Shown: one piece after another, positions 18,090 through 26,109 of the stretch
Position numbering within the stretch: position 1 is the first letter of the stretch
Layout: the number at the start of each line of letters is the position of its first letter
Assembly (NCBI GenBank): GCA_963674475.2
Contig: CAXXFQ010000033.1
Span: forward strand, 682,001 to 746,000
Length of the DNA stretch: 64,000 bases
Origin: CAXXFQ01 sp963674475
GTDB taxonomy: Bacteria > Planctomycetota > Planctomycetia > Pirellulales > Thermoguttaceae
Direction of reading: 5' to 3'
Program-made: the position numbers and the translations under genes
The notes under the pieces: generated by a model
Databases searched by the model: none
What the model was told of the DNA's origin: nothing
Seen by the model: only the letters and a program-made list of their open reading frames with translations

Positions 18090-18686
18090 TTAATACTTCC
18101 GATTGAGCGCCCAAAGCTCGTGACTGGTCGAACTGATCGCCCGACACCCGCTTTCCAACACGGTTTGGAGCGTGTCTTCGTCCCGAACCAATCCCCCGGC
18201 AATCCGCGGAAACGGCAGCGAGTCGAACGTCTCGCGGACAAACGGGGCCGCGACGGCCGGAAGGAGCTCGACCGCGTCGGGCCGCGATTTTTCGATCACG
18301 GTCCGTCCTCGTTCCACACCGCGACGGTCTTGGAGAAAAAGCCGAACGACGCAACTCAACCCCAAGCGGTGGGCCGCCGAGACCAGATGGTGTTGGACCG
18401 TGATGACGCCGCAAAACCGCTTCAATGAGGCTATATATCTCAGGGCCGCGTCATCCCGCGAAAGGCCCCGGACCAGGTCGAGGTGCAACAAGACGGGCAG
18501 ATGGGCCAGATCGGGAGTCGAAAGCGGCTCGATCAGTGGTTCCAAATCCAACAGTTCGTTTGGCTGGAGCATCAGCAGACTGGCGTGCTGGAGGTCCGGA
18601 ACGATATCGTTCATCCCTTGAGCCAGATACGGGATAATCGGTTTGGTCAGATAAGGTTCGATACTCGTCGAGGAAGACGTGGCCAT
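18090..18686 (-). CDS. glpP: GlpP-family glycerol-3-phosphate responsive antiterminator
   Basis: 198 residues matching the GlpP TIM-barrel family along its length: LLHLDLVRGLSRDD (family: HiDLieGls), CGVITVQHHLV, VRLFLQD, PDAVELLPAV, RIAGGLVRDEDT and the C-terminal SSTSHELW. In Firmicutes GlpP binds the leader RNA of glycerol-use genes in the presence of glycerol-3-phosphate and prevents termination. No glp gene lies nearby, so its target must be elsewhere, or the protein has another role in this lineage. The region upstream of its start (18775-18857) is rich in alternative inverted repeats, which could be a self-regulatory leader, though its distance from the ATG is about 90 bases. Confidence 0.85.
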   Translation of the reverse strand: MATSSSTSIEPYLTKPIIPYLAQGMNDIVPDLQHASLLMLQPNELLDLEPLIEPLSTPDLAHLPVLLHLDLVRGLSRDDAALRYIASLKRFCGVITVQHHLVSAAHRLGLSCVVRLFLQDRRGVERGRTVIEKSRPDAVELLPAVAAPFVRETFDSLPFPRIAGGLVRDEDTLQTVLESGCRAISSTSHELWALNRKY

Positions 18687-18774
18687 GTCTTTTCTTCTTC
18701 GTTTGGATGGAGTGTAAGGCCGACGATCGGCCCTTCTTTACAGGTCATGCGCCAAGTTTTTTATGCCGATTTCT

Positions 18775-18857
18775 CGTGTGAAACTCCGTTTCAGGCGCGC
18801 GTGTTCACCCTCTTGAGAAAACATGCAATTTTCACACGGGTGAACGTGCGGTTTCAC
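18775..18857. promoter_or_regulatory. Nested, mutually exclusive inverted repeats
   Basis: CGTGTGAAA (18775-18783) is the exact reverse complement of TTTCACACG (18830-18838). GTGAAAC (18778-18784) also pairs with GTTTCAC (18851-18857), and GTTCACCC (18803-18810) with GGGTGAAC (18838-18845). The pairings share bases, so they cannot all form together. It could be a leader with alternative folds upstream of glpP, or clustered operator half-sites. Confidence 0.5.
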
Positions 18858-18963
18858 TTTAGAACGCGTATAACCCGAGTATCTCTGTATCTCTCCTCGA
18901 ATATCAAATCATCTTAACGTTTCTAACCCCCATTTGGAAGGAGGGAGTCAGGGAATGCCCAGA

Positions 18964-19121
18964 GGACATTTTAAAACCTCAATTTGGACTACAAGCGATC
19001 TTTTTGCCTGCTGGACTTTGTCACAAAATCTCGCCATATCTACGGATATGCCTGCGATTTGGTTCCTTGTCAGCAAGACAAAAATCTTCGCTTTCGTCTC
19101 CAAAGCAGGTTTTGAAACGCC
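18964..19121. repeat. 158-bp imperfect palindrome (MITE-like)
   Basis: Two arms of about 70-77 bp, from GGACATTTTAAAACCT on the left to AGGTTTTGAAACGCCC on the right, are roughly 70 percent complementary by eye and meet at a perfect apex CATATC-TACG-GATATG (19035-19050). The symmetry is exact about position 19042. No transposase is present. It could be a miniature inverted-repeat element or a very long hairpin RNA. Confidence 0.65.
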
Positions 19122-19441
19122 CTCCTGGCGAAAGGAATGACGTTTAGACGTTTTTTGCGACGTTGTTCGTTTTTGGCAATTCCCTAGGCAGCTTGCTTAA
19201 GTGTTACGATTGATACAGTTAATCCTGTTTGCGTCACCCCCTTTTTGGGCGAAACCGTAAGAATCGCTTAGGGGAATAGCCGATCCTCATCCGTTGTGGT
19301 ATCCTTGCCTAGATAAAGAAAATCGAGCGTCGATCGGCTCTTGGACCCCTCTTGTGGTTCCCGTTGCGTGGGAGGGAAAATTGCCCCCCTGTGGCGAACC
19401 GTCCCTCCCCCTCTTTTCGGACCCAACTTTTCGGAAAACAG

Positions 19442-21199
19442 ATGAAAGAGAATCAGGTAACTCTCACGATTGACAGCACCCAGGTCACGGTCGACCCGGG
19501 GACGACAATCATGCAGGCGGCCGCCCAGTTGGGTGTCCAGATTCCCCGGTTGTGCTACCATCCGGACCTCAGCGTGGCCGGTTCCTGTCGGGTTTGCATC
19601 GTTGCCGTCAAAGGGCTCAGTTCCTACGTGCCCTCGTGCTGTACGGCGGTAGCCGAGGGGATGGAGGTCGAAACGAACTCGCCCGAGATTCGTGAAGCGC
19701 GACGCGATATCATCGAACTGTTACTGGACAACCATCCGAAAGATTGTCAGACCTGCGATCGGGACGGGAATTGCGAGTTGCAAGACTTGGCCTATTCGCA
19801 CGGCGTCCGTACGCGGCTGTTCGAGGGAGAGCGAAAAAGTTTTCCGATCGAGGATTCCAGCGACTCGGTCATCCGGAACCCGGAAAAATGTATCCTTTGC
19901 GGCCGGTGTGTCCGGGTCTGTGAGGAAATTCAAGGGGTCACCAATTTAAGTCAGCACGGACGCGGTTTCAATACGATCGTCGGCCCGGCCCATCTTTGCA
20001 ATATGGACGAGTCGGTCTGTATTCAATGCGGCCAGTGCATCAACGTCTGTCCGACGGCCGCGCTGGTGGAAAAATCGGCGACGGACCAGGTTTGGCGGGC
20101 GTTGGCCGATCCGGAAATGCACGTCGTCGTGCAGACGGCCCCGTCGATTCGCGCGGCGATTGGCGAAGGATTCGGGATGAAGCCCGGCACCCCGGCGACC
20201 GGCCGGATGATCACCGCGCTTCGTCGGTTGGGGTTCGACTCGGTGTTCGACACCAACTTCGGCGCCGACCTGACGATTGTCGAAGAGGCGCACGAATTTT
20301 TGACCCGGTTGGACGACGGCAACCTGCCGATGATTACCAGCTGTTCGCCCGGTTGGATCAGTTTCATGGAACGGTTCTATCCGGACCTGATCCCGCGGGC
20401 GTCGAGCTGTCGTTCGCCGATGAGCATGATGTCGGTTTTGTCGAAGACTTACTATGCCCAAAAGCTCGGCGTCGACCCGGAAAAGATCTATATGGTCGCC
20501 GTGATGCCGTGCGTGGCGAAAAAGTACGAAGCGGCTCGTCCTGAACATGCCGACGAAAACGGACACCCTTATACCGACGCGGTTTTGACGACGCGGGAGC
20601 TGATCTGGATGATCAAGTGTTACGGCGTCTCGTTGGCCACGTTGCCGGAGGGCGAGTTTGACGCGCCGCTGGGAGTTTCCAGTGGAGCGGGCGACATCTT
20701 CGGCTCGACCGGCGGGGTGATGGAAGCGACCCTCCGCGCGGCGGCCGAATTGGTGACCGACAAACCGGTCGGGCGAATCGAATTCACCGAGGTCCGCGCC
20801 GTCGAAGGTCTGCGTGATACCTACGTGGCGATCGGGGCCCAAAACATTCACGTCGGCGTGGCCAACGGTTTGAGTAACGCCAAGGTCCTTTTGGATATGG
20901 TCCAGCGGGGCGAGGGCGATTTCCATGTCATCGAGGTGATGGCCTGCCCGGGCGGGTGCATCGGCGGCGGTGGCCAACCGTATCCGCCCGAGGGGACCGA
21001 AATTCTCGATCCCGAACTGTTGCGGTTGCGGGCCTCGGCCTTGTACCAAATCGACAAGGAAAAGAAGCTCCGCAAATCGTACGAGAACCCGGCCATAAGC
21101 GAGTTGTACGACAGCTTCCTCGACAGCCCGGGCAGCCCGAAAGCGCACGAGCTTTTACATACCTCCTATCAATCCAGACTGCCCCGAGGCATTCGATGA
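19442..21199 (+). CDS. hydA: [FeFe] hydrogenase catalytic subunit, M3 type (HydA/HndD-like)
   Basis: A 585-residue iron hydrogenase. In order: an N-terminal plant-type [2Fe-2S] domain (cysteines in CYHPDLSVAGSCRVC and SCC), the NuoG-like H-x3-C-x2-C-x5-C site (HPKDCQTCDRDGNC), two [4Fe-4S] motifs (CILCGRCVRVC and CIQCGQCINVCP), the H-cluster domain and a C-terminal small-subunit-like tail. H-cluster motifs are TSCSPGW, MPCVAKKYE and MACPGGCIGGGGQP. The first differs from the usual TSCCPGW: the proton-relay cysteine is serine. I chose the ATG at 19442 because the ferredoxin domain starts at once. The stop overlaps the next gene by ATGA. It probably evolves H2 using NAD(P)H and/or ferredoxin during fermentation, in the cytoplasm. 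Confidence 0.96.
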   Translation: MKENQVTLTIDSTQVTVDPGTTIMQAAAQLGVQIPRLCYHPDLSVAGSCRVCIVAVKGLSSYVPSCCTAVAEGMEVETNSPEIREARRDIIELLLDNHPKDCQTCDRDGNCELQDLAYSHGVRTRLFEGERKSFPIEDSSDSVIRNPEKCILCGRCVRVCEEIQGVTNLSQHGRGFNTIVGPAHLCNMDESVCIQCGQCINVCPTAALVEKSATDQVWRALADPEMHVVVQTAPSIRAAIGEGFGMKPGTPATGRMITALRRLGFDSVFDTNFGADLTIVEEAHEFLTRLDDGNLPMITSCSPGWISFMERFYPDLIPRASSCRSPMSMMSVLSKTYYAQKLGVDPEKIYMVAVMPCVAKKYEAARPEHADENGHPYTDAVLTTRELIWMIKCYGVSLATLPEGEFDAPLGVSSGAGDIFGSTGGVMEATLRAAAELVTDKPVGRIEFTEVRAVEGLRDTYVAIGAQNIHVGVANGLSNAKVLLDMVQRGEGDFHVIEVMACPGGCIGGGGQPYPPEGTEILDPELLRLRASALYQIDKEKKLRKSYENPAISELYDSFLDSPGSPKAHELLHTSYQSRLPRGIR

Positions 21200-21744
21200 G
21201 CAAGACGTTCGACAATTGGAATGAAGTAAAAAAACAGAGCGAGGAAGCGCTCGGTGAGGATATTGTCGCGTACATCAAGAGCTGTCACGACGATCCCAAA
21301 CCGGCCGGAAGGCTGATTGCCGTTTTGCACAAGGTGCAGGCGAAGTTCGGCTATTTGAGTTCCGAACATCTTGACGCGGTGGGCCAGTTGTTGCGGGTTC
21401 CGACCGCCAAGGTTTCGGGTGCGGCCAGTTTTTACCACTTCTTCCGGCTCACGCCTCGTGGGAAATACGTGATCAGTGTTTGTCTGGGGACGGCTTGCTA
21501 CGTCAAGGGGGCCGACCAGATTGCGGCGAAGCTCAGCGACGAGTTGGGGATCACCTTCGGCGAAACCAGTGCCGACGGGATGTTCACGCTCGAGGGGACC
21601 CGATGTCTGGGCACCTGTGGGCTGGCGCCGGTGATGATGGTCAACGACAAGATTCACGCTCAGGTGACGGCCGATCAAGTTCCGATCATCCTTGATCAGT
21701 ATATTCAACGAGCCAGAAAAGAAGATCAAGAAGCGTCGGTCTAG
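21196..21744 (+). CDS. NuoE/HydC-like [2Fe-2S] hydrogenase subunit
   Basis: 182 residues of thioredoxin-like [2Fe-2S] ferredoxin, homologous to NuoE, HndA and HydC. The four ligands are C-x4-C in CLGTACYVKG and C-x3-C in CLGTCGLAP. The preceding helical part (LIAVLHKVQAKFGYLSSEHLDAVGQLL) is also typical. The start ATG overlaps the hydA stop, so the two are coupled. In known trimeric enzymes this subunit works with a NuoF-like flavoprotein (HydB/HndC) that binds NAD(P)H; no such gene follows here. Either it lies elsewhere or this is a two-subunit arrangement. Confidence 0.92.
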   Translation: MSKTFDNWNEVKKQSEEALGEDIVAYIKSCHDDPKPAGRLIAVLHKVQAKFGYLSSEHLDAVGQLLRVPTAKVSGAASFYHFFRLTPRGKYVISVCLGTACYVKGADQIAAKLSDELGITFGETSADGMFTLEGTRCLGTCGLAPVMMVNDKIHAQVTADQVPIILDQYIQRARKEDQEASV

Positions 21745-21791
21745 CGAAGAGAATTTTTCTTTTTTTGAAGCGGGTGAAACGAGAGAAACCG

Positions 21792-22526
21792 TTGAAAAAA
21801 ACCTATTTCGTTTCCGATTTACACCTGTTTTCGAGTCGCTCGCAGGAAGAGCGTTTTCGACTTCAAATCCGCGACAAGGCGAGTCGGGCCGGGGCGTTCG
21901 TCTTTGGCGGCGACATCTTCGATTTCCGATGGAGTCAGGCGGCGACGATCGAGGAGACGGCCGTCCGGGCGTCGGCTTGGATTCGTGAGTTGGCCCACGA
22001 GTGTCCGGAGTGTGTTTTCCGCTTCATTCTCGGCAACCACGACCATCATCCCGAGCTGGTTTTTCATCTGAAGCAACTCGAGTCGCGGCTGGATAACTTT
22101 CATTGGTATCCGTATTATTTCCGATCAAACGGGAACTTGTTTCTCCATGGCGACGTGATCGACCGGCGCGCCGGGGTCCAGCGATTGATCCATCGGCGCG
22201 AAAGCAACCGGTTCCATCGGGCACGGGGCCTGGTCGCCAACCAGCTTTACGATTGGGCCGTCTCGCGACGACTTCACATGCCGGTCGTCCATCTCTCGCG
22301 ACGGAAAAAGACCGCCGCGCGTCGGATTTTGGCCTATTTAAATCAGATCGGCGAAGGGCCGGCGACGGGGGTGAAAAACGTCTACTTCGGCCATACCCAT
22401 TTGGAAATGGTCGACTACGAGTACGACGGGGTAAAATTCCACAACGGCGGCGCCCCGATCAACGGATTGCGGTTTCGGATTATCGAAGTGGAAGGTTCCA
22501 TGCGGGCCGACTCATTTATCGATTAA
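21792..22526 (+). CDS. LpxH-like metallophosphoesterase (UDP-2,3-diacylglucosamine hydrolase family)
   Basis: A calcineurin-like phosphoesterase of about 244 residues. Metal-binding motifs are complete: SDLHLFSS, GGDIFDF, GNHDHH, LHGDVID and GHTHLEM. The arrangement and length fit LpxH, which removes UMP from UDP-2,3-diacylglucosamine to form lipid X in lipid A synthesis, or related planctomycete phosphoesterases. I chose TTG at 21792 because it gives the natural N terminus MKKTYFVSDLH and has GAGAG 6 bases upstream; the frame is open 27 bases further. It follows the hydrogenase genes by 47 bases and may share their transcript. Confidence 0.75.
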   Translation: MKKTYFVSDLHLFSSRSQEERFRLQIRDKASRAGAFVFGGDIFDFRWSQAATIEETAVRASAWIRELAHECPECVFRFILGNHDHHPELVFHLKQLESRLDNFHWYPYYFRSNGNLFLHGDVIDRRAGVQRLIHRRESNRFHRARGLVANQLYDWAVSRRLHMPVVHLSRRKKTAARRILAYLNQIGEGPATGVKNVYFGHTHLEMVDYEYDGVKFHNGGAPINGLRFRIIEVEGSMRADSFID

Positions 22527-22597
22527 GGTACCGATTCTCTGGTGTTGCCGCCGGTCTGTTCACGAAGCGTTATTTGAACTAAAGAAGACACGAAAAT

Positions 22598-23326
22598 ATG
22601 ATCGCGCTGCCTCAGATGGACTTCCGACGTACCCCGGCGACACTCGTTTTGGCGGGCGTGATCGTTGCGATCGAGGTGGTCTGTACGATTCGCCCCGAGG
22701 CGCGGGTGAACTACTACAATAATTATTTCGGCCTGTTGGCCTACGTCTGGGACGGTCAGCCGTGGCGGCCGTTTACCAGTTCGCTGATGCACGGCGGCAT
22801 TTTGCACGCGGCGTTTAACACTTATTGGTTGCTGTTTTTCGGCGCGGCGTTGGAGCCCCGGTTCGGGTCGGCCAAATTTTTGGGGCTGGTCGTCTTGCTC
22901 GGCTATATGTCGATGATGCCGCAATACGTCATTGGCAGTTATTCGCTTGAAAAGCCGGTCATGTTGGTCGGTTTCTCCGGCGTGGTCTACGGCCTGTTCG
23001 GGATCATGCAGGTTGGGCGGAAGTTCCGACCGGAGTTGCAATACTATTGCGACGATCAGGTCGTTTCGCTTTTGATCGCCTGGTTCTTTATCTGCCTCGC
23101 CCTGACCTGGGCCGGGATTTTTAACGTGGCCAATATCGCGCACGGGGCGGGCTGGTTTTTTGGCTTCGTCTACGGACAGGCCCTCTTTAACCAAAAGCAG
23201 CGTCCGATCTGGCTGGCCGCCGCGATTCTCGGTACCGTGGTGGTTCTTGCGACCTTGATCGCTTGTCCCGGCCACGCCGCCTATGAGCAGGTAAAGCTGC
23301 TTCAGCACTTTCGGGCAGGTCGATAG
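22598..23326 (+). CDS. Rhomboid-family intramembrane serine protease
   Basis: 242 residues with about six to seven membrane helices. The rhomboid signature is present: HAAFNTYWL after the first loop, the serine in GFSGVVYGLFG and the histidine in NIAHGAGWFFG, giving the Ser-His dyad. The family cuts single-pass membrane proteins within the bilayer; the substrate here is unknown. A polar loop of about 20 residues (RKFRPELQYYCDD) separates helices 4 and 5. It sits on the plus strand between the LpxH-like and sialidase-like genes with spacings of 50-70 bases. Confidence 0.9.
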   Translation: MIALPQMDFRRTPATLVLAGVIVAIEVVCTIRPEARVNYYNNYFGLLAYVWDGQPWRPFTSSLMHGGILHAAFNTYWLLFFGAALEPRFGSAKFLGLVVLLGYMSMMPQYVIGSYSLEKPVMLVGFSGVVYGLFGIMQVGRKFRPELQYYCDDQVVSLLIAWFFICLALTWAGIFNVANIAHGAGWFFGFVYGQALFNQKQRPIWLAAAILGTVVVLATLIACPGHAAYEQVKLLQHFRAGR

Positions 23327-23378
23327 ATGTTTTTTTCAATCCAATCCACTCTCGGTATTCGCGACGAAGGTACCCTCC

Positions 23379-24485
23379 ATGCCGTTTGTTGAGAAAATTG
23401 CGGAAATTACTCTCTACACCAATCCCAACCCGGCCGTCCGGAGTCGCCAGGCGGCCTTTCCCGGAGTGGCCCGGTTGCCCGGCGGCGATCTGGTGGCCCT
23501 GTTTGTCGTCGGCGAGGCGTTCGAGGCGGCCAACTGCCGGACCTACGTCAGCCGTTCGACCGACAACGGGCAGACCTGGAATTTCGAAGGGCCGCTTTAC
23601 GATCAGGATTCGATGGGGCTGGGATACCAGTTGTCCGATTGCTATAAGCCGACGCTGCTTCCCGACGGAACGCTGGCGGCCATCGGATATGGGTTCGTTC
23701 GTCGCGATCCCGAACAGCGGATTGCCGATTCGGAAACGGGCGAAATCCTGCCTGGATACAACGTGGTCGTTTTTTCCGAGGACGAGGGAAAAACCTGGTC
23801 GTTGCCCGAGCGGGTCGACATCGAATCCGAAGCCGCTTTGGAACTCTCGGGCCCTTGCCTTTTGACCGATTCCGGAACTTTGCTGGCGGCAGGCCCTCCG
23901 TTTCATATGGAGAAGACCGGCCATTATGGTCAATTGCTTGCCAGCACCGACGGCGGGCACACCTGGGAGAAACGGTCACGCTATTGCGAGTCGTCGACGG
24001 GCGATATTCCCCCCTGGGAAACCCGTTTGTGCCGCGGGCCCTCGGGCGAGGTGATTGCCTTGTGGTGGGCCTTTCGTACCAGTGACGAAACCCATCTGCC
24101 CAATAGGATCGCCATTTCCCACGACGAAGGTCTGAGCTGGTCCGAACCGATCGATACCGGTGTTACTGCCCAAGCGTCCAATATGATCCACCTCGACGGC
24201 AACCGGTATATGTCGATCCATTGCCATCGGGCCGACGCCACTCCCGGCCTATGGGTTCGACTGGTCGATCTGTCCGGCGATCGCTGGAAGACGCTCGACG
24301 AGGTTTGCATCTGGGGCGGCGCCACCGCGCAGGACACGTCGGAAAGCATGGCCCGTCAGTTCGCCGCGTTGCAGTTCGGCCAGCCGAGCCTGGTGCGGCT
24401 TTCGGATGAGGAGCTTTTGGCCGTCCATTGGTGTGCCGAAAACGGGCAGTACCGAATTCAGTCGCACCAACTTCGACTGAAGTAA
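23379..24485 (+). CDS. Sialidase-like beta-propeller protein (BNR/Asp-box)
   Basis: 368 residues with at least four Asp-box repeats (S-x-D-x-G-x-T-W type): SRSTDNGQTW, FSEDEGKTW, ASTDGGHTW and SHDEGLSW, spaced for a six-bladed propeller. An N-terminal FPGVARLPGGDLVALF resembles the RIP-region strand of sialidases. There is no signal peptide, so the protein is probably cytoplasmic. I cannot assign the full sialidase arginine triad, and Asp-box propellers also include other sugar-active or binding proteins, so the exact activity stays open. Confidence 0.75.
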   Translation: MPFVEKIAEITLYTNPNPAVRSRQAAFPGVARLPGGDLVALFVVGEAFEAANCRTYVSRSTDNGQTWNFEGPLYDQDSMGLGYQLSDCYKPTLLPDGTLAAIGYGFVRRDPEQRIADSETGEILPGYNVVVFSEDEGKTWSLPERVDIESEAALELSGPCLLTDSGTLLAAGPPFHMEKTGHYGQLLASTDGGHTWEKRSRYCESSTGDIPPWETRLCRGPSGEVIALWWAFRTSDETHLPNRIAISHDEGLSWSEPIDTGVTAQASNMIHLDGNRYMSIHCHRADATPGLWVRLVDLSGDRWKTLDEVCIWGGATAQDTSESMARQFAALQFGQPSLVRLSDEELLAVHWCAENGQYRIQSHQLRLK

Positions 24486-24513
24486 TGGGAGAACGAAGAA
24501 GGAGGAGGCGGGA

Positions 24514-24849
24514 TTATTTCGTGATGTCGCTTTCTTGCTTCTTTTTCTTATTGGCCGCTTCCAACTGTTTCGTCAACTTTACCAAGGAGTAGACCCCGGT
24601 CCCGACGCCCAAAAAGACGCCGAGGATCAACCAGAGTGGGCCGGTCCCCATGCGGCCATCCAGCCAGTAGCCGCCCAGGCCGGGAAGGGCCATCATCAGA
24701 CCGATGTTTGTCACCTGAGTGGCCAACCCCATCGCGCGGGCCATCGGCGAACGTCCATCGTCGTGCGGCGAACGTCCATCGACGTAAGGAGGGCCCGTTT
24801 TGGTTCGGTCGCTCGGAGGCGGCGGCGATGGTGAATTTTTTTTCGACAA
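24514..24849 (-). CDS. AtpZ/AtpI-family small membrane protein
   Basis: 111 residues with a disordered, proline-rich N terminus carrying a short internal duplication (DGRSPHDDGRSP) and two membrane helices (VTNIGLMMALPGLGGYWLD and PLWLILGVFLGVGTGVYSLV). The glycine-rich hairpin pattern GGYWLDGRMGTGPLWLILGVFLG is that of AtpZ, the small partner of AtpI linked to c-ring assembly or Mg/Ca transport. It is about 20 kb from the ATP synthase operon and is followed upstream on the same strand by the M16 peptidase pair, 21 bases away. Confidence 0.8.
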   Translation of the reverse strand: MSKKNSPSPPPPSDRTKTGPPYVDGRSPHDDGRSPMARAMGLATQVTNIGLMMALPGLGGYWLDGRMGTGPLWLILGVFLGVGTGVYSLVKLTKQLEAANKKKKQESDITK

Positions 24850-24870
24850 GTTTTGGCCCTTGTATTTCTT

Positions 24871-26109
24871 TTAAGATCGGTAGGACCAATCGGTTACCGG
24901 CCCGATCGTCACGGTCGTGTTTTGGGTCAAAGGGTAGTCGGCCAGCACGCGGTTGACCTGGTCCAACGTGATCGCGCGGACTTCGCGAAGATCGTCTTCG
25001 ATACTCTCGTATTTGTGACGCAAGATCCACTCGTTGCCCAGTCCGAACAGACGATCCCGAGGCCGTTCCGCTCCGAGAACGACTCGCGAAAGAATCTTGC
25101 TTTTGGCCTGATCGAGTTCGGCCTTGGTTACCCCCTCGTTTCGCGCTTTGCGGAACAACTCGTCCAGACGCTGGAGGTTGTCGTCGGCCAATTCGGGGTC
25201 GCAGCCGAGGTAAGTGGAAAACGTGGCCGTGTCGTCGTATTCGCCGTGTCCGAACGAGATATGCTCGGCGCGGCCCGAATCGATGAATTCCCAATACATC
25301 CGGCTACCCGTCTCGTCGCCGAGGATCGTGGCCAGCACTTTGGCGGCGTAACGCAACGGGTCGTCAACCTTCGGCCCCGGCGCCAGTTGCATCGTGTACT
25401 GCTGGGTCGCCGATTCTTTGGGCATCGCCAAAAACTGCTGGTTCGGCTTAAAAACTTGTCCCGAGATCCGGTCGTCGCCGGGGGTCCAATCGCCGCAGCG
25501 GCGCTGGGCCGTTTCGAGCAGATGATCGAAGTCGACGTTCCCGCACGCCACCAGGACAATCCGATTGGCGCCGTACTTTTGCCCGAAATAGTCGCGCATC
25601 GCGGCGGCGTCCATTTGGGTGATGCTATCGACCGTTCCCAAGACGCTTTTGCCCAACGGATGGTCGCCGAAGTAAAGCTCCTTGCATCGATCGTCGGCGC
25701 CGAAAGGGGGCATGTCTCGATAGAGAAAAATCTCCTCGAGGATTACCTGTTTTTCGGTCTCGAAATCTTCCTCACGCAACGAGGGACGCAACAGATCGGT
25801 CCAAAGTTCGACGACCCGGTCGATGCATTCGGGCAAGACGGCCGCGTAGTAGACCGTTTGTTCTTCGCTCGTGCAGGCGTTGTAATGGGCCCCCATCGCG
25901 TCGAATTCCCGGTTGACCTGGTCGACCGTTCGGCCGGCGGTTCCCTTGAATGCCATGTGTTCCAAGAAATGACTCACCCCGGCCAACGGCTCGGTCTCGT
26001 CTCGCGAACCGGTCTTGACGAAAAAACCGATCGCCGCCGAATAGGCCCGGTCGTTGCACTCGGCGATCACTTCGAGCCCGTTGTCCAGTTTATGATTCAG
26101 AAACTCCAA
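24871..26109 (-). CDS. M16-family zinc peptidase, catalytic subunit
   Basis: 412 residues. The inverted zinc site HFLEHMAFKG (H-x2-E-H) at about residue 46 and the distal glutamate region ETEKQVILEEI are intact, so this member should be active. The C-terminal half has the usual second M16 domain. Such pitrilysin/MPP-like enzymes degrade short peptides. The start overlaps the end of the next M16 gene upstream by 20 bases, which suggests coupled synthesis of a heterodimer, as in PqqG/H-type pairs. Confidence 0.93.
   Translation of the reverse strand: MEFLNHKLDNGLEVIAECNDRAYSAAIGFFVKTGSRDETEPLAGVSHFLEHMAFKGTAGRTVDQVNREFDAMGAHYNACTSEEQTVYYAAVLPECIDRVVELWTDLLRPSLREEDFETEKQVILEEIFLYRDMPPFGADDRCKELYFGDHPLGKSVLGTVDSITQMDAAAMRDYFGQKYGANRIVLVACGNVDFDHLLETAQRRCGDWTPGDDRISGQVFKPNQQFLAMPKESATQQYTMQLAPGPKVDDPLRYAAKVLATILGDETGSRMYWEFIDSGRAEHISFGHGEYDDTATFSTYLGCDPELADDNLQRLDELFRKARNEGVTKAELDQAKSKILSRVVLGAERPRDRLFGLGNEWILRHKYESIEDDLREVRAITLDQVNRVLADYPLTQNTTVTIGPVTDWSYRS

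Larger units (their letters stand above)
18687..19441. other. Gene-free region with two large inverted-repeat structures
   Basis: About 750 bases between divergent glpP and hydA. It holds the nested inverted repeats at 18775-18857 and the 158-bp palindrome at 18964-19121. The last 300 bases before hydA are AT-rich but I see no clear Rex, Fnr or other operator. An upstream in-frame extension of hydA (to 19352) exists but lacks coding character. Confidence 0.5.

Noticed and set aside
18934..19140. Small 68-codon plus-strand frame
   Set aside because: It lies wholly across the 158-bp palindrome and has no supporting ribosome binding site or similarity.
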